From a virus: a stretch of DNA of 64,000 bases. Below, in pieces: positions 52,359 to 61,760 of this stretch. The DNA lies in the IMG/VR virus record IMGVR_UViG_3300020178_000761, positions 1 to 64,000 of that record. One strand, 5' to 3'. The position numbers and the translations under genes are program-made. The notes beneath the pieces were generated by a model. That model was not told the origin of the DNA. It made no database searches and saw nothing but the letters and a program-made list of their open reading frames with translations. The first letter of the stretch is position 1; each line of letters opens with the position of its first letter.

Positions 52359-53254
52359 TATTAAAAACATCAGATATGGATTTTATATTTTTAAGTTTAG
52401 ATGAACCTAATGCAGATAAAAACTTTGCTGATCTAAAACGCAAAGTTCCATGGGCAAAACGTGTACACGGAGTAAAAGGATTTGATACTGCTCATAAACG
52501 TGCGGCTGAAATATCTGAATCAGAAAGATTTATAACTGTCGATGCTGATACGCAGATAGATGAAGAGTTTTTAAATGTGTTAGTAGACCTTAATTCGTTG
52601 GGAGTTGATGACACTTATCAATTTAGTTGGTGTGGTAGAATTGATCTTAATGGTTTAAAGTATGGAAATGGCAGTTTAAAATGCTGGACAAAATCATTTG
52701 TAAAAGATATGAAAACACACGAAAACCATGACGGTAAAAATAAAAACGTGATTGAATTTTGTCATTTTCCTAATTACTATCAATTTAATGAAAACTATTC
52801 TATCAGTTATATTGACGGATCACCTTATCAGGCTTGGAGAGCAGGATTCCGTGAAGGTGTTAAAATGAGTTTAGACAAAAATGTAAGACTGCCATTAAAA
52901 CAGTTATGGTGGCAAAATTACCAAAGACTATTAGTTTGGATGTCAGTGGGCATGGATAATCCATTAGGAGTATATGCTATTCACGGAGCGAGAACAGGCT
53001 GTTATCTAACAACTTGTACAGATTGGGATTTTACTCAAGCAAATGAATATAGATATTTTGAAAAATATTGGAGATTTGAACTGCATGATGATAAAACCAC
53101 AGATTTTTATAAAGATAGTATTGAACTAGGTAGGAAAATTACTGCCGAGCATGAAATTGAATTGTCTATTGAACCATTGAGTGCTGAACAAAGTAAATTT
53201 TTTAAACAAGTATATCTTAATACACCAAGAATATGGAAAAGGAGAACGCTGTAA
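52355..53254 (+). CDS. Glycosyltransferase-like protein (pair B, copy 1)
   Basis: The 299-residue product begins MDFIFLSLDEPNADKNFADLKRKVPWAKRVHGVKGFDTAHKRAA (from about residue 8) and has RFITVDADTQIDEEFLNVL with a D-A-D metal-type motif at about 63-65, then DGSPYQAWRAGFREGVKMS and, later, MDNPLGVYAIHGARTGCYL. This combination resembles GT2-like proteins found in marine T4-like phages. It is a clear paralogue of the following gene. Acceptor unknown. ATGA overlap with the upstream gene. Confidence 0.65.
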   Translation: MILKTSDMDFIFLSLDEPNADKNFADLKRKVPWAKRVHGVKGFDTAHKRAAEISESERFITVDADTQIDEEFLNVLVDLNSLGVDDTYQFSWCGRIDLNGLKYGNGSLKCWTKSFVKDMKTHENHDGKNKNVIEFCHFPNYYQFNENYSISYIDGSPYQAWRAGFREGVKMSLDKNVRLPLKQLWWQNYQRLLVWMSVGMDNPLGVYAIHGARTGCYLTTCTDWDFTQANEYRYFEKYWRFELHDDKTTDFYKDSIELGRKITAEHEIELSIEPLSAEQSKFFKQVYLNTPRIWKRRTL

Positions 53255-53952
53255 TGTATGATATTGTGTTCATAAGTTATAATGAGCCATTGGCTGATCA
53301 CAATTACAAAACATTGTGCGAACGTTTTCCTATTGCCCAAAGAGTTAATAACGTTAAAGGAATTCATCAAGCACATATAGAAGCCGCCAAGTTAGCATTA
53401 ACAAAAATGTTTTGGGTGGTGGATGGAGATGCTGTGATAGAAAAAGATTTTATGTTTAATTATGCAGTGCCAGAAAAAGATTTAACAGCAGTTCATGTGT
53501 GGCGCAGTCGCAATCCAATCAACGATTTACAGTATGGATATGGTGGTGTTAAATTATTACCAAGACGTATGACACTAGAAATGAACACAGATACCACAGA
53601 CATGACAACCAGCATATCAAATAGATTTAGAGCAATGGAACAAGTTTCAAACATCACAGCATTCAATTCAGATCCTTTTAGTGCTTGGAAATCAGCATTC
53701 AGAGAGTGTGTTAAGTTGAGCAGTCGAGTGATTGATAGACAAGAAGATCAAGAAACAGAAAAAAGATTGGATGCTTGGTGTACTCTTGGAGCAAATAGAC
53801 CATACGGAGATTTTGCTATGGACGGTGCTCAGCAAGGTAAAAAATATGGTGAACAGAACAAAAACAATCCTGCACAATTAAAGTTGATCAACGACTTCGA
53901 TTGGTTGCAGAAATATTTCAAGGAGACGTGCAGTGTCAGTGAATATTACTAA
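53254..53952 (+). CDS. Glycosyltransferase-like protein (pair B, copy 2)
   Basis: The start is placed at 53254 (MYDIVFISYNEPLADHNYK), where GGAG lies nine bases upstream and the ATG overlaps the preceding stop (TAATG). The 232-residue product shares with copy 1 the start, QRVNNVKGIHQAHIEAAK, MFWVVDGDAVIEKDF with a D-G-D motif, and NSDPFSAWKSAFRECVKLS plus GANRPYGDFAMDGAQQG. The shared 'S-ySAW-aaFRE-vK' helix may bind the acceptor. It precedes the first radical SAM gene and overlaps it by 20 bases. Confidence 0.66.
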   Translation: MYDIVFISYNEPLADHNYKTLCERFPIAQRVNNVKGIHQAHIEAAKLALTKMFWVVDGDAVIEKDFMFNYAVPEKDLTAVHVWRSRNPINDLQYGYGGVKLLPRRMTLEMNTDTTDMTTSISNRFRAMEQVSNITAFNSDPFSAWKSAFRECVKLSSRVIDRQEDQETEKRLDAWCTLGANRPYGDFAMDGAQQGKKYGEQNKNNPAQLKLINDFDWLQKYFKETCSVSEYY

Positions 53953-55018
53953 TATACCTTTTGATAACATTGTGCGTTTTGGACAACAAACTATGCTTGA
54001 TAGAAAATTGTTCAATGTGAGTTGGATATTGGGCAGATTCTGTAATTATAATTGTTCGTATTGTTGGCCATATGCTCACAGTAAAAATGTTGATCACAGA
54101 CCATTACAGGTTTACAAAAATACTATTGATGAAATAAAATCCCAAGCAAGAGCAAACGGGTTTGATAGTTTTCATTTCAGTTTTTCAGGAGGAGAGCCCA
54201 CAGCATACAAAAGATTTTTATCTGTTATTGAGCATTATGCCAACGACTCTATTGCAACATATCAAAGTTTACACATGACTACAAATGCTTCACCAGGATT
54301 CAAATGGTGGAACATTTGGCTCAAAGCCACAGAACGTCTTGCACGTAGAAGCATCACAGCCAGTTTCCATCATGAGTTTGCTGACGAAGATGTATTTGGA
54401 GACAAATTACTAATGTTACAGGACTCAGCAGTATACGTCACAATTAATCAAGTGATGGTACCACACTTATTTGATGAACTGTATGAACGATGTGATAGGT
54501 TGCATAAACGTGGTATAAACGTAACTTTAAAACCACAAAGCAATGAATCAGCCAGTGAAATAGTAGATGGATACAATGATGAACAAATCAAATTGATGAG
54601 AACAGGATTTCCTTTGAAATATAATGGAGTTTCGGCACAACAAATTCAGTTGACTGACCACAAAGGTACAAGTTATAATATAGATCAAGCAGAACGTTTT
54701 AATGCTTTTGGATTCAATAAGTTTAAAGGCTGGAATTGTCATGCTGGATATCAAAGTTGTATCATAAGAGAACCAGGTGGAGAAATAAAAAGAGCATACA
54801 GTTGTCATGATGAACCGTTAGGAACTATAGACAAAGGTTTTAAATTGTTTTCTAAACCGAATGCTTGTATCACGCCATCTTGTGTTAGTTCTGCAGACAG
54901 TAAAATTCCTAAGTTTAGAAAAATGGACTTTTTAGAAAATGCTTTACAAGAACAAGAAATGTTGGAAATTAGTAGGCAACAATCTGTAAGAAATAAAAAG
55001 GAAAGAGCAAATGTATAA
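53933..55018 (+). CDS. Radical SAM enzyme with C-terminal Cys cluster (type A)
   Basis: The start is GTG at 53933, with AAGGAG seven bases upstream. The 361-residue product binds a 4Fe-4S cluster through C37-x3-C41-x2-C44 and SAM through GGEP (86-89). The C-terminal third holds KGWNCHAGYQSCII, EIKRAYSCHDE and NACITPSC, enough cysteines for an auxiliary cluster. The same 'W-x-C-x-x-G ... C ... C-x3-C' plan is found in the enzymes at 59912 and 60798. It makes a 5'-deoxyadenosyl radical; the substrate is unknown. It overlaps the glycosyltransferase-like gene upstream and the next radical SAM gene downstream. Confidence 0.88.
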   Translation: MSVNITNIPFDNIVRFGQQTMLDRKLFNVSWILGRFCNYNCSYCWPYAHSKNVDHRPLQVYKNTIDEIKSQARANGFDSFHFSFSGGEPTAYKRFLSVIEHYANDSIATYQSLHMTTNASPGFKWWNIWLKATERLARRSITASFHHEFADEDVFGDKLLMLQDSAVYVTINQVMVPHLFDELYERCDRLHKRGINVTLKPQSNESASEIVDGYNDEQIKLMRTGFPLKYNGVSAQQIQLTDHKGTSYNIDQAERFNAFGFNKFKGWNCHAGYQSCIIREPGGEIKRAYSCHDEPLGTIDKGFKLFSKPNACITPSCVSSADSKIPKFRKMDFLENALQEQEMLEISRQQSVRNKKERANV

Positions 55019-55997
55019 GTTAACAGACATAAGAGATGTACACTTGGAAATAACCAGCAAGTGTCAAGCCAAGTGTCCTATGTGTCCTCGTAGAATACAA
55101 GGTGGACCGTTAAATCCTTTTATACATTTGGATGAAATCACATTGGATAGATTCAAACAATGGTTTCCTGATAATTTTATACAGCAATTGGACAGTATGT
55201 TTATGTGTGGTAACTTGGGAGATCCTATTGTGAGCAAAGACACACTGGAAATATATCAACACCTAAGAACTGTAAACCCTAAAATAAGATTGGCGATGCA
55301 CACCAACGGCAGTGCTAGAGACACAGACTGGTGGACTAAACTAGCAAAATTACAGGTAAAAGTAACTTTTGGTATAGACGGACTTGCAGACACTAATCAT
55401 TTATATCGTGTATCCACAGACTTTGAAAAAATTATCGATAATGCCAAAGCATTTATACAAGCAGGCGGGTTTGCCAAATGGCATATGTTGGTTTTCAAAC
55501 ACAATGAACATCAGGTGGAAACAGCAGAACAGATGTCAAAAGATTTAGGATTTAAAATGTTCACCACAAAACACACTTCAAGATTTAAAGGAGATTACCT
55601 ACAAGTGATAGATGAGCAAGGTCGTCCCACACACAGATTGGAACCCACGCAAAAAAGTCGAGATATGATTCCATTGGTAGAACAATCACAGCAAGAAACA
55701 ACACCTACCATTGTGTGCAAAGCAGTTAAGAACAAACAGATTTATGTGAGTGCTTGTGGTAATGTGTCACCTTGTTGTTGGTTGGATATGGAGTGGATAC
55801 CACCCATGCAGGAGAGCAGAATAGACTATATGACTAGAATTGGCGAGTTTCCGAATTTAAATACAAGTAGTCTAAAAGAGATATTTGAAAACGGTTATTT
55901 TGACAAGATTGAACAAACATGGAGTCACTCACCGCTACAAGAATGTGGCAAACAGTGTGGATCATTTGACAAACTAGGAGCTCAATTTGAGAATTAA
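55011..55997 (+). CDS. Radical SAM/SPASM-type enzyme (type C)
   Basis: The 328-residue product begins with LEITSKCQAKCPMCPRR: C-x3-C-x2-C at about residues 18, 22 and 25. It has GNLGDP in the GGE position, and a SPASM-like end: VCKAVKNKQIYVSACGNVSPCCWLD and LQECGKQCGSFDKLG. SPASM radical enzymes often act on peptides, proteins or sugars, but other substrates are known. It overlaps the preceding gene by eight bases and reads straight into the methyltransferase-like gene, which starts 11 bases before its stop. Distinct from the other five radical SAM proteins here. Confidence 0.86.
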   Translation: MYKLTDIRDVHLEITSKCQAKCPMCPRRIQGGPLNPFIHLDEITLDRFKQWFPDNFIQQLDSMFMCGNLGDPIVSKDTLEIYQHLRTVNPKIRLAMHTNGSARDTDWWTKLAKLQVKVTFGIDGLADTNHLYRVSTDFEKIIDNAKAFIQAGGFAKWHMLVFKHNEHQVETAEQMSKDLGFKMFTTKHTSRFKGDYLQVIDEQGRPTHRLEPTQKSRDMIPLVEQSQQETTPTIVCKAVKNKQIYVSACGNVSPCCWLDMEWIPPMQESRIDYMTRIGEFPNLNTSSLKEIFENGYFDKIEQTWSHSPLQECGKQCGSFDKLGAQFEN

Positions 55998-56601
55998 TAT
56001 AAGAGATGTACTGTATTGGATGGATGCCATCAGACAATCTGATGACAGATATCGTACATTAGAAAGTTTCTGGAAAGGGCAGATCAACAGCAAAGTATGG
56101 CTGATTGACAACTTAAAGAATTATTTTCAAAGAGTACCGTACGAGATATTGATATGTGGGGGTTGGAATGGAGTAATGTCAACATTATTGTTTAATAGTG
56201 AATTGGATATAGCAAGAGTAACATCAATGGATAAAGATCCTACTTGTGAGTCCATAGCAAATACAATGAACAAAGAGTATGAAATACGCAGTCAATTTAA
56301 AGCAATCACTATGGATATGTTAGAGTATAGAAACTATCACAAACACAATTTGATCATCAACACTGCTTGTGAGCATATGTCAAAAGAAGAATATGCCGAA
56401 TGGATTTCATTACTGCCAAACAACACAAAAATTATAATACAGAGCAATAACTATTTTGATCACAAAGAACACGTGAATTGTAAAGCAAGTTTAGAAGAAT
56501 TTGAAAAAGATTGCGGATTAACTGTAAAATTTTCTGCTGAATTACCAACAGAAAAATACAAACGATTTATGATAATAGGAGCAAAAAATGATAATGACTA
56601 A
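55987..56601 (+). CDS. Methyltransferase-like protein
   Basis: The start is likely TTG at 55987, where AGGAG lies five bases upstream; a later ATG at 56020 is possible. The 204-residue product looks like a class I SAM-dependent methyltransferase: YEILICGGWNGVMSTLLFN (about 52-70; glycine loop), VTSMDKDPTCESIANTMN (acidic end of strand 2), MDMLEYRNYHKHNLIINTACEHM (about 118-140). Motif I is less glycine-rich than usual, so activity is uncertain. It is between a radical SAM gene and an oxygenase gene, consistent with small-molecule or sugar tailoring. Confidence 0.65.
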   Translation: MRINIRDVLYWMDAIRQSDDRYRTLESFWKGQINSKVWLIDNLKNYFQRVPYEILICGGWNGVMSTLLFNSELDIARVTSMDKDPTCESIANTMNKEYEIRSQFKAITMDMLEYRNYHKHNLIINTACEHMSKEEYAEWISLLPNNTKIIIQSNNYFDHKEHVNCKASLEEFEKDCGLTVKFSAELPTEKYKRFMIIGAKNDND

Positions 56602-57292
56602 CAAAGACATTGAAGAATATCATAATATCGGATTAGACACAGCAACAAAAGTTTTTAACAGATTTAAAGATGGCACATTGCCTTGGCTTGAACTAGACTT
56701 AGATTTTGGTGCGTACACAAATCATACAGAGTTTGCAAAAATTGAACCTTACTATGTGCCGCACAGAGAAGATGAAACGCACAAAGGATGGGAAAGTTGT
56801 TGTCTTCATGGATTAGACATAGACAAAACCAGAGTGGCAAAGGAATACGGCTATGATGATGAATTAAATGCTCCATACAAATGGACAGAACTTGCGGAGT
56901 TGACTCCAAATGCTAAACAGTTTTGGGACAAGTTTCCAGCAGAAAAATACAGCAGAATAAGATTTATGAAATTAAATCCAGGAGGAAAAATAGATTGGCA
57001 CAATGACGATCCTGGAACACCGTTGCCAGAAGATTTATGCGAACATCTTATTCCCATTAATGTAGCAGTGATTAATCCAGGAATGTGTTATATGGAAATA
57101 GAAGATCATGGCATAGTACCTTGGAAACACGGCAAAGTATTTTTGATTAATATTTTAAAAAATCATACAGTGGTTAACAATGCTAATGTGGAAAGAATAC
57201 ACATGATTGCTCAAGCACATATAGGCAATCATAGAAAACAATTTAATGAGTTACTTGAAAGGAGTTTAGAGAAAAATGGCATTTCAATTTGA
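56588..57292 (+). CDS. 2OG-Fe(II) oxygenase-like protein (aspartyl/asparaginyl hydroxylase type)
   Basis: The 234-residue product has IRFMKLNPGGKIDWHNDDP (about 126-144) with the H-x-D iron pair, HLIPINVAVINPGMCYMEI, then WKHGKVFLINILKNHTVVNN with the distal His, and ERIHMIAQAHI, where the Arg would hold 2-oxoglutarate. This is the order of the cupin-like Asp/Asn beta-hydroxylase group. Substrate may be a peptide or a sugar precursor; unknown. It overlaps the preceding gene by 14 bases and the next by 17. Confidence 0.78.
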   Translation: MIMTNKDIEEYHNIGLDTATKVFNRFKDGTLPWLELDLDFGAYTNHTEFAKIEPYYVPHREDETHKGWESCCLHGLDIDKTRVAKEYGYDDELNAPYKWTELAELTPNAKQFWDKFPAEKYSRIRFMKLNPGGKIDWHNDDPGTPLPEDLCEHLIPINVAVINPGMCYMEIEDHGIVPWKHGKVFLINILKNHTVVNNANVERIHMIAQAHIGNHRKQFNELLERSLEKNGISI

Positions 57293-58664
57293 CGCACAAA
57301 ACAAGAAGCACGATATAATTTTTATTTTGGAAACTAATTTCCATCAGATAAAGAATGCTTCTGCTAAAGAACTGATACAAAATATTGCTGAATATCAAAT
57401 AGGCAAACTTAATACTATGGGTTATGATGTTATGATATCCTTGGCAGAAGATTCTACACTTGCTAAAGCAGTTGACAAATATGATTATGCTGTGGTGTAC
57501 AGTGCCGACACAGAGTTTCAAGGTGGTGCTTTTTTTAAACATTTACACAAACTTATTGAACAGGATTTTTATATAGCAGGACATATTTTAGATCGTAAAG
57601 AAGGCTATTACGAACTGCATGAACAATGTTATGTTATTAATTTAAAAAAACACAAAGAATTTGAATGTCCTCCTATAGGAGAAATGAAGCGAGATGCCAA
57701 ACATTTCACATCAGAGCCAATAAGAAGTGAAGAAAACTTTCACGATGATTATACTCCTTTATGGATCAAGCCAGGAACAGAGTTAAAAAACTATACTCAT
57801 AAGTGGCACGGTTGGAACATTATCACAGTCGCTTTGGACAATAAAGAAAATATTATTGTGTTTGATGAAGATATTCGTCTAAGTAAACGATGTTACTATG
57901 CTAAACACGAAACAGATTTTATAGAACACAGCAAACAAATATATAAAAAATATAATCAAAGTGCCAACAGATTGTTTTATCCTATCAATACAGAAGAACT
58001 TCAAACAATAAGCATAGCAGGTAATATAAAACAATTAATAATTCCTGCCAGCGGATTTAACTGGTTAAAATATTTAGAAAAATATGGATATGATGAAGAT
58101 ACAGAAGTGATATTTTATGATTATAATCCAAATGCTTTATTCTATATGGAAGAAACTATAAAAAATTTTGATGGAGGAGACTATCATAAATTTTTAAAGT
58201 CTAAAAATAGACACAAAACGCCTGACTGGTTAAACTCTAAATTAGAAATTGCTGAACATTTTCAAACAATCAGTCATCTATGGCACATAAAATCAAAAAT
58301 AAAATTTAATTTTATCGAATGTGATTTATTAAATGAATTCACAATAAAACCTAAAAATCATAGCAACGTGATTTTACACATCAGTAACATATTTGGTTAT
58401 GAACCTACTGTACCTTTTGTGCCTACTAAACAGAGAATAATGCAACAAAATCAACTTATAAAACATCTTAAAGAAAAATATAATAAAATTCAGTTAATAG
58501 TTTCACAACACGCATGGGCAGGATTTGTTGAATATGATATAGATGCAGGACCAATTGAAAAATTTTATGAAGTTGATTTAGAAAGTTTAAAAGCACCTAT
58601 GTGGAGATTTGGAACAGAATGGAAAACACCAAAAGATTCAATGGAGGAACATGACGAAGAATAG
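57276..58664 (+). CDS. Unknown two-domain protein, 462 aa
   Basis: GGAGTTTAGAGAAAA precedes the ATG. Residues 1-140 look alpha/beta (HDIIFILETNFHQI, YDYAVVYSADTEFQGG), recalling glycosyltransferase-like or nucleotide-binding folds. Residues 240-420 form another alpha/beta unit: IKQLIIPASGFNWLKYLEKYG, EVIFYDYNPNALFYMEETIKNFDGG, NVILHISNIFGYEP. The second unit resembles a SAM-methyltransferase in order of strands (YDYNP in the acidic-loop place), but there is no firm motif. I do not recognise the family. It lies between an oxygenase and a radical SAM gene and overlaps both. Confidence 0.6.
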   Translation: MAFQFDAQNKKHDIIFILETNFHQIKNASAKELIQNIAEYQIGKLNTMGYDVMISLAEDSTLAKAVDKYDYAVVYSADTEFQGGAFFKHLHKLIEQDFYIAGHILDRKEGYYELHEQCYVINLKKHKEFECPPIGEMKRDAKHFTSEPIRSEENFHDDYTPLWIKPGTELKNYTHKWHGWNIITVALDNKENIIVFDEDIRLSKRCYYAKHETDFIEHSKQIYKKYNQSANRLFYPINTEELQTISIAGNIKQLIIPASGFNWLKYLEKYGYDEDTEVIFYDYNPNALFYMEETIKNFDGGDYHKFLKSKNRHKTPDWLNSKLEIAEHFQTISHLWHIKSKIKFNFIECDLLNEFTIKPKNHSNVILHISNIFGYEPTVPFVPTKQRIMQQNQLIKHLKEKYNKIQLIVSQHAWAGFVEYDIDAGPIEKFYEVDLESLKAPMWRFGTEWKTPKDSMEEHDEE

Positions 58665-59919
58665 TTGTACATTTTGTATGCACCCTTTTACGGGTTTGGC
58701 TACTAGAGAAGATGGCGCTATAAAAGTTTGCTGTCGTAGTCTTCCTATTGGCAATATAAAAGATATGAGTTTAGAAGAAGCATGGAACTCAGACAAAATG
58801 AAAGAAGTAAGACGTCAAGTATTAAATGATGAACGTCCAGATGTGTGCGAACCTTGTTTTTATTTAGAAGATCAAGGTGTGCAAAGTTTACGTCAGCGAC
58901 ACATCACAGATGCTTCTCCAGAAAGCAGAATTAATTTATATCCAGATGTATTGGATAAATTGGCAGATGATTATTCAATGCCGTTTGAGTTACCCACAAT
59001 AGAAATTAAAATTAATAATCTTTGTAATTTAAAATGTCGTATGTGTAATCCTTTGGATTCTACACAATGGAAAGATTGGAATGCCATTGTGGATCATTAC
59101 AAAAAAGAAGGCAACTATCTTGTGGATGCTGTGGAAAGTTTAGGACTTACACGAGCACCGTATGTGGGAATATTTGAAGACAAGGATCATTTTTGGGATA
59201 ATTTGGAAAAACTATTACCACACTTTAAACGTGTTGAATTTGCAGGCGGAGAACCTCTAATGGATCCTGTGCATTATAAAATATTAGACTTACTGTCTAA
59301 GAATGGAAAAAACATCGAAATAAAATATGCTACTAATGGTACAACACTGGGCATCAAAGGTGGTAGAACTGTACACGATTATTGGCCCAAGTTTAAAAGT
59401 GTGGCTGTGAATGTTAGCATAGACGGGTTACACGATGTTTATGAATATATTAGAGGTAACGGTAAATTTTCAGATGTAGAATATAACATTAAAGAAATGA
59501 AAAAAATACCCACAGTAAGTAGAATAGTAGGAGCATTCACAGTACAAGCCAACAACATATTACAAATAGACAAAGTGATAGACTATTTCTTACGTGAAAT
59601 GAAGATTGTGTTTTATAGTCACAGAGTAAACTACCCAAGAGCACTGTCGGCACAGGTACTGCCCAAAGTATTAAAAGATCAAGTGATTGCTAAACTGGAA
59701 GCAATGAAACCTCGCATAAAAGATTACGACATAGTCAAAGAGCACCCTGTTTTAGAAAAGATCACACAACAACAAATACAAGACAATATAAACTTTTTAC
59801 AAGCCAAAGACCTACATCAGTATTGGCAAGATTGTATAGACTTCAATAGAAAACTTGATCTTACACGAAACCAAGGACCATTTGAAAAGATTAATCCGGA
59901 GTTTCAAGATTATGTTTAA
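58651..59919 (+). CDS. Radical SAM enzyme with N-terminal SPASM-like module (type B, 'twitch')
   Basis: The start is ATG 58651 (MTKNSCTFCMHPFTGL), directly after GGAGGAAC; it overlaps the preceding gene by 14 bases. The 422-residue product carries an auxiliary-cluster module before the catalytic barrel: SCTFCMHPF, GAIKVCCRSL, EAWNSDKMKEVRRQVL and CEPCF, then the radical SAM motif CNLKCRMC (about residue 125-132), FAGGEPLMDP and NVSIDGLHD. This order, reverse to most SPASM enzymes, is shared with the protein at 61757. Such enzymes recur in marine phages; their substrates are unknown to me. Confidence 0.88.
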   Translation: MTKNSCTFCMHPFTGLATREDGAIKVCCRSLPIGNIKDMSLEEAWNSDKMKEVRRQVLNDERPDVCEPCFYLEDQGVQSLRQRHITDASPESRINLYPDVLDKLADDYSMPFELPTIEIKINNLCNLKCRMCNPLDSTQWKDWNAIVDHYKKEGNYLVDAVESLGLTRAPYVGIFEDKDHFWDNLEKLLPHFKRVEFAGGEPLMDPVHYKILDLLSKNGKNIEIKYATNGTTLGIKGGRTVHDYWPKFKSVAVNVSIDGLHDVYEYIRGNGKFSDVEYNIKEMKKIPTVSRIVGAFTVQANNILQIDKVIDYFLREMKIVFYSHRVNYPRALSAQVLPKVLKDQVIAKLEAMKPRIKDYDIVKEHPVLEKITQQQIQDNINFLQAKDLHQYWQDCIDFNRKLDLTRNQGPFEKINPEFQDYV

Positions 59920-60808
59920 AGTAGAACATTTATATCCACACATACAACAAAGTGTCAAAGTGGAATGGAATCTTGGCAAACGATGCAACTATGATTGCTC
60001 ATATTGTCCTGCGGTGATTCATGACAATACCAGTCCGCACACCGACATTGAAATATTGAAACGTGCTGTGGATGAATTGGCCAAAATTAAAAACACAAGA
60101 ATAAGTTTCACAGGTGGAGAACCTTGTGTACATCCAAAAATTTTAGAACTGCTGGAGTATGCTAAACCAAAAGTGACTTGGCTGAATGTTACCACCAATG
60201 GTACCAGAACAGCAGAATTTTACACAGACATTTTGGACAGATTGATCAACCATATTGTGTTCTCTATACACTTTGAATATGATCATCAAAAGGTGATAGA
60301 AACCGTTTTAAACGTCTCACAGCAAACAAAAAATAAAAATATACTTGCACACGTAATGATGTTGCCAGGGCATTTAAACGACGTCTCTGACGCTTGTAGA
60401 CGCCTAAAAGAAGCAGGTATTAACTATGCACTGCGTCCAATTCGCTGGACTGAAACACACGATATTTTTGAGGATATGGAACGTTATTCTGAAGAAGAAA
60501 AACAGTTTTTGGTAACAGAAAATCACACACCACCACACAACACATTGATAGATGAAACTGAATCCTGCAACACCAATGATCTACTGATTGAGAAAACAAA
60601 TCAATTCAAGGATTGGAAATGCAATGCCGGATTAGAAAGTTTAATGATTAATTGGGACGGTGAGGTTCACAGAGCCACTTGTAGAGTGGGCGGACCTATC
60701 GGCAACATTTATGAAGGCACTTTTGTTCAACCTAAAGAAGCAATTACTTGCACTAGACAATGGTGTACCTGCGCCGCAGATATCAACATAACAAAAATTA
60801 AAGTTTAA
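59912..60808 (+). CDS. Radical SAM enzyme with C-terminal Cys cluster (type A)
   Basis: The start is ATG 59912 (MFKVEHLYPHIQ), with GGAG ten bases upstream; it overlaps the preceding stop. The 298-residue product has CNYDCSYC (about 27-34), FTGGEPCVHPK and the C-terminal set WKCNAGLESLMI, EVHRATCRVGG and CTRQWCTC. These match the pattern of the genes at 53933 and 60798. It ends convergently with the minus-strand radical SAM gene; the two coding regions overlap by 11 bases without a terminator. Confidence 0.88.
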   Translation: MFKVEHLYPHIQQSVKVEWNLGKRCNYDCSYCPAVIHDNTSPHTDIEILKRAVDELAKIKNTRISFTGGEPCVHPKILELLEYAKPKVTWLNVTTNGTRTAEFYTDILDRLINHIVFSIHFEYDHQKVIETVLNVSQQTKNKNILAHVMMLPGHLNDVSDACRRLKEAGINYALRPIRWTETHDIFEDMERYSEEEKQFLVTENHTPPHNTLIDETESCNTNDLLIEKTNQFKDWKCNAGLESLMINWDGEVHRATCRVGGPIGNIYEGTFVQPKEAITCTRQWCTCAADINITKIKV

Positions 60809-61760
60809 ATTTATCCAACAAACTTTCAGGCTGACACATACAGGTGTTGCGTTTGTCACAGATTTTAGGTTTAATATCAGGATTGAATTTGTTCACAAAA
60901 TCTTTATCATATATGTTGTAGTTTTCAAACAGTCTTGTTCTACAAGCACCTGTGATTGTACCAGCAGGATCAATCATCATACTGTCCACGCCAATATTAC
61001 ACTGCCAACCAAAAAAATCATTCTGTTTGTTTAGCACTAGCCAATTACGATTCACAGTTTTAATTTTGCCATCTGCAAATTTAACTTTAGGATTATCTTT
61101 TAGATGCATTCTATTTTTCCATATGTGCCACAAACTGGGTCTTCTTTTTGTTGGCTTGGCAACATATGCTCTTTGTTCTTCTGTGTAATTGATAGTTTCG
61201 TGCATCACTTCCATGGCACTGATAAACCAACTGTGTTTGCTCTTTTTAAATTGTTCAATCAGATCCAAACAGGTATTCCAAGCAGTGGGATCCATCAACA
61301 CCATCACATTGGGACTTCTACCTATGCGATGCAGTGTGTCTGCCACTTCAATAAAGTGTGGCACATCTATCTGTTTCCAATGAGCACTCAACAATATTTT
61401 GTCAAACACTGTGCCAAACTTTTCCCACCAACGCACAGTTCTACTGCCGTTGGAACTGATTGTGATGTATGAAGGAATTGTTTTTCGTATCTCAGTAACA
61501 AACTCTCCCAACTTGGGCCACAGCGTGGGTTCGCCTCCCACTATGTGCAATTCTAATTTCTTTTTGCCTATCTTCTTGTACTGTTCAAATAGATGTTTAA
61601 AATTTAACACCAATTGTTCCATGTCATCAGTCCAACGATGTGTGCCTTCGTGTGATCCTTTAAAGCAATACCAACAAGAATAGTTACAGGTATTACCTAT
61701 CATAAACTCTACACGCAATATATCTTTGGGCTGTGGATTGAATACTTGTACTATGTTCAT
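60798..61760 (-). CDS. Radical SAM enzyme with C-terminal Cys cluster (type A)
   Basis: The 320-residue product has GNTCNYSCWYCFKG (C25, C29, C32), VGGEPTLWPK and, near the end, FGWQCNIGVDSMMI, GTITGACRTRLF, KICDKRNTCMCQP. It is a paralogue of the enzymes at 53933 and 59912, but is on the other strand. Its ATG overlaps the stop of the type B gene upstream (ATGA). Substrate unknown. Confidence 0.88.
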   Translation of the reverse strand: MNIVQVFNPQPKDILRVEFMIGNTCNYSCWYCFKGSHEGTHRWTDDMEQLVLNFKHLFEQYKKIGKKKLELHIVGGEPTLWPKLGEFVTEIRKTIPSYITISSNGSRTVRWWEKFGTVFDKILLSAHWKQIDVPHFIEVADTLHRIGRSPNVMVLMDPTAWNTCLDLIEQFKKSKHSWFISAMEVMHETINYTEEQRAYVAKPTKRRPSLWHIWKNRMHLKDNPKVKFADGKIKTVNRNWLVLNKQNDFFGWQCNIGVDSMMIDPAGTITGACRTRLFENYNIYDKDFVNKFNPDIKPKICDKRNTCMCQPESLLDKFKL

